This document shows positions 59,324 through 64,000 of a DNA stretch of 64,000 nt, one piece after another. Location: assembly GCA_963826145.1 (NCBI GenBank), contig CAWGVW010000001.1:1116001-1180000 (forward strand), given 5' to 3'. The first letter of the stretch is position 1; every line of letters begins with the position of its first letter. The notes beneath the pieces are model-generated. The model ran no database searches. It had not been told where the DNA came from and saw only the letters and a list, made by a program, of their open reading frames with translations. The position numbers and the translations under genes are program-made. Source of the DNA: JBGPLJ01 sp963826145 (GTDB lineage Bacteria; Pseudomonadota; Gammaproteobacteria; Steroidobacterales; Steroidobacteraceae).

Positions 59324-59851
59324 ATGCGTAAAGTCTTACAGCCATTCGGTACGGCCCTGTTGCTCTCGCTCGCGCTGCTCATCGCGGGCTGTCCCAAGAA
59401 GGCAACGACCCAGCTCGACGAGCCGCCGGCGCCGACCGAAACAGCCCCTGCGCAGACTACCACCGACTCGAGTGCCGCCACGGCGGCCGAGGCAGCGCGA
59501 CGCGCCGCCGAGCAGCGCCTGCTTACGCAGACGGTCATCTATTTCGATTTCGACCGCAGCGACATTCGCCCGGAGTACGCGCAAGTCATCGCCGCGCACG
59601 CCCGCAAGCTCGCAGCGTCGCCGAATCTGAAGGTGCGCCTCGAAGGCCACACGGACGAGCGGGGCTCACGCGAATACAACATCGGCCTCGGCGAGCGCCG
59701 CGCACAATCGATTCGCCGCGCGATGCTGTTGCAAAGCGTGGGCGATGCGCAGCTCAACACCGTTTCATACGGCGAAGAGCGTCCGGCGGTGGACGGGCAC
59801 GACGAGGGCGCCTGGGCAAAGAATCGCCGCGTCGAAATCGTCTATCAGTAG
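59324..59851 (+). CDS. pal: Peptidoglycan-associated lipoprotein Pal
   Basis: Outer-membrane lipoprotein of 175 aa that binds peptidoglycan through an OmpA-like domain. The lipobox LIAGC places the lipidated Cys at 23. A Pro/Thr/Ala-rich linker (about 24-66) leads to VIYFDFDRSDIRPEYA and the peptidoglycan-binding GHTDERGSREYNIGLGERRA, with the invariant Asp and Arg. GGAGG lies 8 nt upstream of the ATG. It is the sixth tol gene in order. Confidence 0.96.
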   Translation: MRKVLQPFGTALLLSLALLIAGCPKKATTQLDEPPAPTETAPAQTTTDSSAATAAEAARRAAEQRLLTQTVIYFDFDRSDIRPEYAQVIAAHARKLAASPNLKVRLEGHTDERGSREYNIGLGERRAQSIRRAMLLQSVGDAQLNTVSYGEERPAVDGHDEGAWAKNRRVEIVYQ

Positions 59852-59869
59852 CCGCGGGACCGTTCGATC

Positions 59870-60634
59870 ATGAAGTGGAGAGTTTGCGGGCGGCGCGAGC
59901 TTGCCGCCGTCCTCATCGCAAGCGGGGCCCTCGGCGGCTGCGCAACCACACCACCGGAACAAGATCCCGTGTTCCTGCGGCTAAACGATATTGACTCGAG
60001 GCTTACGAAGGTCGAGCGCATTCTTGGCAACCAGAGTCTCGTCGAGCTCGCTCAGCAGCTCGAGACGCTGCAGGCGGACGTGCGGAGTATTCGCGGCGAC
60101 CTCGATCAGCTGCAGCACTCGAATGATGGCGCCCGGCTGCAGCAGCGGGACCTATACACAGACCTCGACAAGCGCGTGCAGGCACTTGAAGGGACGACGA
60201 GCGCCGTGGGCACAAGTGCCGCGGCGGCGCCGGTTGCCGGTGCGGCGGCGACGGACCAGGGCTATTACAAGACGGCCTTCGACCTCCTGAAGAGCGGGCA
60301 GTACGACAAGGCGATCGGCGCGTTTCAGCAGTTCCTTACCGCTTTTCCAGACAGCGCACTCGCGGACAACGCCCAGTACTGGCTGGGCGAGGCGTACTAC
60401 GTCACCAAGGATTTCGACGCGGCACTGAAGGCATTTCGAAGCGTGGTCGCTCGCTGGCCGACCTCGCGCAAGCTTCCGGATTCGTTTCTCAAGATTGGAT
60501 TCTGCAACTACGAGTTGAAGCGCTGGGCACCTGCGCGCGAGGCGTTGCTGCAGGTTACGCGCAATTATCCCGATTCGCCGGCGGTGAAGCTCGCGGCCGA
60601 GCGCCTTGATCGCATGGACAAGGAAGGGCACTGA
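59870..60634 (+). CDS. cpoB: Tol-Pal system protein CpoB (YbgF), with possible lipid anchor
   Basis: Periplasmic coordinator of peptidoglycan synthesis and Tol function, 254 aa. An N-terminal coiled coil (about residues 38-100) is followed by three TPR-like repeats (about 134-245, e.g. LLKSGQYDKAIGAFQQFL). The signal peptide ends in ALGGC, a lipobox with Cys24, so this protein may be lipid-anchored; E. coli CpoB is soluble periplasmic. The order pal-cpoB-queE-queC is conserved in pseudomonads. Confidence 0.92.
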   Translation: MKWRVCGRRELAAVLIASGALGGCATTPPEQDPVFLRLNDIDSRLTKVERILGNQSLVELAQQLETLQADVRSIRGDLDQLQHSNDGARLQQRDLYTDLDKRVQALEGTTSAVGTSAAAAPVAGAAATDQGYYKTAFDLLKSGQYDKAIGAFQQFLTAFPDSALADNAQYWLGEAYYVTKDFDAALKAFRSVVARWPTSRKLPDSFLKIGFCNYELKRWAPAREALLQVTRNYPDSPAVKLAAERLDRMDKEGH

Positions 60635-60640
60635 CCTCCA

Positions 60641-61288
60641 TTGGACGCCGATCGCCTGCGCATTAACGAAATCTTCTTCTCCCTGCAGGGCGAAGCGGAC
60701 AGTGTCGGATGGCCGACCGTCTTCATCCGCCTCACCGGTTGCCCGCTGCGCTGCCAGTACTGCGACACCGAGTACGCCTTTCACCAGGGTGATTGGCAGT
60801 CCATCGAGAAGGTCCTCGCAGCGGTGGCCGCACACGATCCGCGTTTTGTTTGTGTGACGGGCGGCGAACCGCTCGCGCAGAAGAATTGCCTGACGCTCCT
60901 CACGCGCCTTTGCGACGCGGACTACCGCGTCTCGCTCGAGACGAGCGGCGCGATTGACATCAAGCCGGTTGACGCGCGCGTTGTCCGCGTGCTCGACGTG
61001 AAGACGCCGGGGTCGGGCGAGGAGCGGCGCAATCGGCTCGAGAATCTTACCGACCTGCGAGCGACCGACATCGTCAAGTTCGTGATCTGCGATCGCATCG
61101 ACTATGACTGGAGCCAGGCGTTCATCGTGGAGCAGGGCCTCGCAGGCCGCTGCCAGATCTTCTTCTCCCCGAGTCACGAGGAGCTGCCTGCGCGGGAACT
61201 TGCCGACTGGATCCTTGCCGATCATGCACCGGTGCGCTTGCAGGTTCAGTTGCACAAGTACCTGTGGGGCGACGTGCGGGGCAGGTAG
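60641..61288 (+). CDS. queE: 7-carboxy-7-deazaguanine synthase QueE
   Basis: Radical SAM enzyme of 215 aa making CDG in queuosine (preQ0) biosynthesis. The cluster motif is CPLRCQYCDTEYAF (CxxxCxxC, about residues 34-41). The start segment INEIFFSLQGEADSVGWPTVF and VCVTGGEPLAQKNC are characteristic. The start is TTG 6 nt after the cpoB stop. queC follows 17 nt downstream. Confidence 0.95.
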   Translation: MDADRLRINEIFFSLQGEADSVGWPTVFIRLTGCPLRCQYCDTEYAFHQGDWQSIEKVLAAVAAHDPRFVCVTGGEPLAQKNCLTLLTRLCDADYRVSLETSGAIDIKPVDARVVRVLDVKTPGSGEERRNRLENLTDLRATDIVKFVICDRIDYDWSQAFIVEQGLAGRCQIFFSPSHEELPARELADWILADHAPVRLQVQLHKYLWGDVRGR

Positions 61289-61305
61289 ATCTGCGTGGCA
61301 AACAG

Positions 61306-61995
61306 ATGAAAGTCAAAGCGAAGCCGGAAGCGCATGCGGTCATCCTGGTGTCGGGCGGGCTCGATTCCACGACGGCGCTCGCGGTCGCGCGGCGCGACGA
61401 GTTCGTCTGTCACGCGTTGAGCGTCGACTATGGACAACGCCACCGCGTCGAGCTTGACGCGGCACGACGCATCGCTCGGCAACTCGGTGCCGTCGAGCAT
61501 CGTGCGATGCGAGTCGACCTCGCGAGCATCGGCGGTTCCGCGCTCACGGATCCGGACATCGAAGTGCCGGTGACGCCGAGCGGCGGCATTCCCGTCACTT
61601 ACGTGCCCGCGCGCAACACGCTGTTCCTCGCGCTCGCCCTCGGCTGGGCGGAGGTGCTCGGTGCGCGCGACATCTTCATCGGCGTCAATGCCATCGACTA
61701 CTCGGGGTACCCGGACTGCCGGCCGGAGTTCCTCGATGCGTTTGAGAAGCTGGGAAATCTCGCGACCAAAGCGGGAATCGAAGGACGGGGCGTGAGGATT
61801 CGCGCGCCACTCGTCAACAAGAGCAAAGCCGAAATCGTGCGCCTCGGCGCGTCGCTCGGCGTCGACTACTCGATGACAGTCTCGTGCTACCAGGCGGACG
61901 GGGAGGGACGCGCCTGCGGCCGCTGCGATTCCTGCCGTCTGCGGCGAGCAGGGTTCGAGGAGGCTGGAATTCCAGATCCCACGCGTTATCGATGA
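61306..61995 (+). CDS. queC: 7-cyano-7-deazaguanine synthase QueC
   Basis: PP-loop enzyme of 229 aa converting CDG to preQ0 with ATP and ammonia. The PP-loop is VSGGLDSTTALA (about residues 15-26). Four zinc-ligand cysteines are visible in the C-terminal CYQADGEGRACGRCDSC. The ATG at 61306 is chosen over an upstream in-frame start at 61264 inside the queE end. queD and queF are not in this window. Confidence 0.96.
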   Translation: MKVKAKPEAHAVILVSGGLDSTTALAVARRDEFVCHALSVDYGQRHRVELDAARRIARQLGAVEHRAMRVDLASIGGSALTDPDIEVPVTPSGGIPVTYVPARNTLFLALALGWAEVLGARDIFIGVNAIDYSGYPDCRPEFLDAFEKLGNLATKAGIEGRGVRIRAPLVNKSKAEIVRLGASLGVDYSMTVSCYQADGEGRACGRCDSCRLRRAGFEEAGIPDPTRYR

Positions 61996-62036
61996 AATGA
62001 GGCCTTGCGTTCCGGTATCATCCGCGCCCTTCCTGG

Positions 62037-62109
62037 GGGACGGTAGCTCAGTCGGTAGAGCATCGGACTTTTAATCCGCTGGTCCGGGGTTCGATTCCCC
62101 GCCGTCCCA
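62037..62109 (+). tRNA. tRNA-Lys (anticodon UUU), CCA not encoded
   Basis: A 73-nt tRNA with acceptor GGGACGG pairing with CCGTCCC and discriminator A. The anticodon loop CTTTTAA gives UUU. The T-arm loop is TTCGATT. After the discriminator comes ATTCC, so CCA must be added enzymatically. The first anticodon-stem pair (27-43) is a T-C mismatch. The gene is unlinked to the other tRNAs here. Confidence 0.93.
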
Positions 62110-62120
62110 ATTCCCGCCCG

Positions 62121-63416
62121 CTAGTTCGCGACGTTTCCCGCGCGCGCGAAGTCCTGTCTGAGCCACTTCGCAGCCGCGAAATAGTGCCATGCCGCCCAGA
62201 TTCCCGTGAACGCCGTGGCAAAGAGCACCCATCGCAGCGACTCGGCGGGGTTCACGATCCGTGCCGCGACGAGATCCGAGGCGATCCCGATGAGCTGGGG
62301 CGCGATGAAGAGATTGGCGAAATTCGCAACGAACAGGAGCACGGCGATGATCAGCCCGCGCATCGGCGCGGGCACGAGATTCTGCAACATGCCAAACGTC
62401 GGGCCGAGATAGAGGTAGTTAAGCGGAATAAAGATCCAGAGGAGCGAGCGCGTGAGGTCCAGCGAATCGGTCAGGAACATCCAGACTCCGGGAACCGTCG
62501 CGACGAGCATCGCGATGCCGATGAGCCAGGTGTCGCGCCGCGCGTCCCTGCGGCCGTTCATCCAGACGAGCCACGCCGTGATAAGCGTGATGCTCGCGCC
62601 GCCGTAGCCGTTGATCGGCCCGAGGATGGCGCCCGCGCCGCCGGTGGTCAGCTGGTAGGAGCGCACGAGAAACGAAGGGAGCCACCACATGATGCCCCAT
62701 CCCCAGAATGTCGCGACCGTCGCGCCGATCAGGATGTGAATCGCCGATCGTTGGCCGGCAATGAAGCGCAGCGTTTCGCCGAGCGTCGGCTTTTCGATGA
62801 CGTGCACTGGATCGATTGCGCCGCGGGCCGGTTCGCGCAGAGTCACGCGCACGAGCAAGGCGACCGGCAGGCCGATGAGCCCAAAGAGGAGCAGTGCATG
62901 ACGCCAGCCGTATTCGTCGTTGAGCCAGCCGCCGACGGTCGATCCCACGGCAACGCCCACCGCCGCGCCGACGGCGTAGATGGACGAGGCGAATGAACGC
63001 AGGCGCACGGGAAAGCGATCGGCGATGAGCGACTGCGAAGGCGCCGTGCCGCCTGCTTCGCCGATGCCGACGCCGATACGCGCGAACAACAGCTGCACAT
63101 ACGTTTGCGTCAGCCCGCAGATCGCCGTCATGCCCGTCCAGAGCGTGAGCGCCCAGGCAATCATGTTGCGGCGATTGACGCGATCCGCCAGATAGCCGAG
63201 CGGAATGCCTGCGCCGATGTAGAAGATGGCGAGACCCGTGCCGGTCAGGAATGCGACGGCGCTGTCGGAGAGTTCGAGGTCGCGCTTGATCGGTTCGATG
63301 AAAGTCGAGATGACGAAACGGTCGGCGATATTGATCGCATAGACCAATGTGAGAACGAAGAGTGTGTACCAGCTGATCCAGGAGCGGTCGGGCTGTGCGT
63401 TGGGAGTTGCTGGCAT
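62121..63416 (-). CDS. MFS transporter (spinster-like)
   Basis: A 431-aa major facilitator with twelve predicted hydrophobic segments and the conserved loop 2-3 motif GYLADRVNRRN. IGEAGGTAPSQSLIADRFP and YVIN-like YAINIADRFVISTF at the start resemble spinster-type MFS proteins common in steroid- and aromatic-degrading proteobacteria. The substrate is unknown. I chose the ATG at 63416; the frame opens at 63467. It is divergent from the sarcosine oxidase beta-type gene, which may share its regulation. Confidence 0.85.
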   Translation of the reverse strand: MPATPNAQPDRSWISWYTLFVLTLVYAINIADRFVISTFIEPIKRDLELSDSAVAFLTGTGLAIFYIGAGIPLGYLADRVNRRNMIAWALTLWTGMTAICGLTQTYVQLLFARIGVGIGEAGGTAPSQSLIADRFPVRLRSFASSIYAVGAAVGVAVGSTVGGWLNDEYGWRHALLLFGLIGLPVALLVRVTLREPARGAIDPVHVIEKPTLGETLRFIAGQRSAIHILIGATVATFWGWGIMWWLPSFLVRSYQLTTGGAGAILGPINGYGGASITLITAWLVWMNGRRDARRDTWLIGIAMLVATVPGVWMFLTDSLDLTRSLLWIFIPLNYLYLGPTFGMLQNLVPAPMRGLIIAVLLFVANFANLFIAPQLIGIASDLVAARIVNPAESLRWVLFATAFTGIWAAWHYFAAAKWLRQDFARAGNVAN

Positions 63417-63529
63417 GCGCTCCAAGCATAGTGGCTTGTCCGAGTCGCTGCCATGCCGGCGATGCACCGGTCAAGCCCGACCTTCCGCGGGGCGTGGTCG
63501 TCTCGGACCATCCTGTATCATTACGTGCC

Positions 63530-64000
63530 ATGCCGTCGCGTTATTCACTCTGGTCGCTCGCTCAGCACGCATTCGGCCGTCATCGCGACTGGAGCCAGGC
63601 TTGGCGTACGCCGGTACCGAAGCCCGCCTACGACGTCATCATCATCGGCGGCGGCGGACACGGTCTCGCCACGGCCTATTTCCTGGCGAAGCATCACGGC
63701 ATCCGCGACGTCGCCGTGCTCGAGCGCGGCTGGATCGGCGGCGGCAATTCCGGTCGCAACACCCAGGTCGTACGCTCGAACTATTTCTACAAGTCGAGCG
63801 TCGACTTTTTCGAACATTCGCTGAAACTCTACGAACGGCTGTCGCGCGAACTCAATTTCAACATCATGCTGTCTCAACGCGGCATCGTCACGCTCGCGCA
63901 CAGCCGCCACGATCTCGAAACGAACCGCCGCTGGGCGAATGCGATCCTCCTGAACGGCGTCGATTCCGAGATCCTCACCGCGGAGGGCGTCAAACGCATC
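63530..64000 (+). CDS. soxB: Sarcosine oxidase beta subunit-type FAD protein (cut by window end)
   Basis: The first 157 codons of a DAO-family flavoprotein, still open at the window edge. It begins MPSRYSLWSLAQHAFG, closely like heterotetrameric sarcosine oxidase SoxB, and has the FAD motif VIIIGGGGHGLATAYFLA (about residues 36-53). VLERGWIGGGNSGRNT follows, matching the FMN/FAD-binding region of SoxB. The oxidase demethylates sarcosine to glycine. SoxA, SoxD and SoxG subunits would be expected to the right, outside the window. Confidence 0.88.
   Translation, partial: MPSRYSLWSLAQHAFGRHRDWSQAWRTPVPKPAYDVIIIGGGGHGLATAYFLAKHHGIRDVAVLERGWIGGGNSGRNTQVVRSNYFYKSSVDFFEHSLKLYERLSRELNFNIMLSQRGIVTLAHSRHDLETNRRWANAILLNGVDSEILTAEGVKRI

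Overview
The window is a 64 kb piece of a GC-rich gammaproteobacterial chromosome made almost entirely of core genes. Gene order (yceD-rpmF-plsX-fabH; clpS-clpA, infA, aat, trxB; ftsK-lolA-rarA-serS; sucA-sucB-lpdA; yebC-ruvCAB-ybgC-tolQRAB-pal-cpoB-queE-queC) is that of the Pseudomonas/Xanthomonas side of the Gammaproteobacteria. A lexA-imuA-imuB-dnaE2 cassette and a type II secretion block suggest an environmental lineage. Species cannot be fixed from the sequence alone. I see no insertion sequence, prophage, CRISPR array, rRNA operon or replication origin.

Layout. 0-4.4 kb: rluC (5' end probably outside the window), maf, then yceD-rpmF-plsX-fabH; the usual fabD-fabG-acpP-fabF continuation is absent. 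4.4-6.1 kb: a small unknown minus-strand ORF, an L,D-transpeptidase and a convergent OprI/Lpp-type lipoprotein sharing a strong hairpin terminator. 6.5-12.6 kb: SOS mutagenesis cassette lexA-imuA-imuB-dnaE2 behind two perfect SOS boxes. 12.6-18.9 kb, minus strand: gspC-gspD-gspE-gspF and a small acidic unknown protein; gspG-M are not here. 19.3-26.4 kb: ClpS, ClpA and Aat (N-degron proteolysis) with an ACT-domain malic enzyme, infA, a COG3146-type GNAT protein and trxB. 26.7-32.3 kb: ftsK-lolA-rarA-serS. 32.3-40.6 kb is a mixed stretch: Bax-inhibitor-like membrane protein, three tRNA genes, TetR regulator, hybrid sensor kinase, histidine phosphatase, GNAT enzyme, JmjC/cupin protein, rhlE with a structured leader, and a small membrane protein. 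40.8-48.1 kb: 2-oxoglutarate dehydrogenase genes sucA-sucB-lpdA plus uup. 48.1-52.4 kb, minus strand: relA, deaD, yaiI. 52.6-62.0 kb: yebC, ruvCAB, the Tol-Pal genes, queE-queC. 62.0-64.0 kb: tRNA-Lys, an MFS transporter and the start of a sarcosine oxidase beta-type gene cut by the window end.

Functional themes are DNA damage and recombination (LexA, ImuAB, DnaE2, RarA, RuvABC, FtsK), envelope integrity (L,D-transpeptidase plus lipoprotein, LolA, Tol-Pal, T2SS) and translation or RNA metabolism (RluC, L32, YceD, IF-1, SerRS, RhlE, DeaD, Uup, QueE/QueC, tRNAs). No clearly new defence or mobile system is visible. The best leads are local: the structured rhlE leader with a short upstream ORF, the transpeptidase-lipoprotein pair with its small neighbour ORF, the near-leaderless yceD promoter, a GspE without its zinc cysteines, and a tRNA-Lys lacking an encoded CCA.
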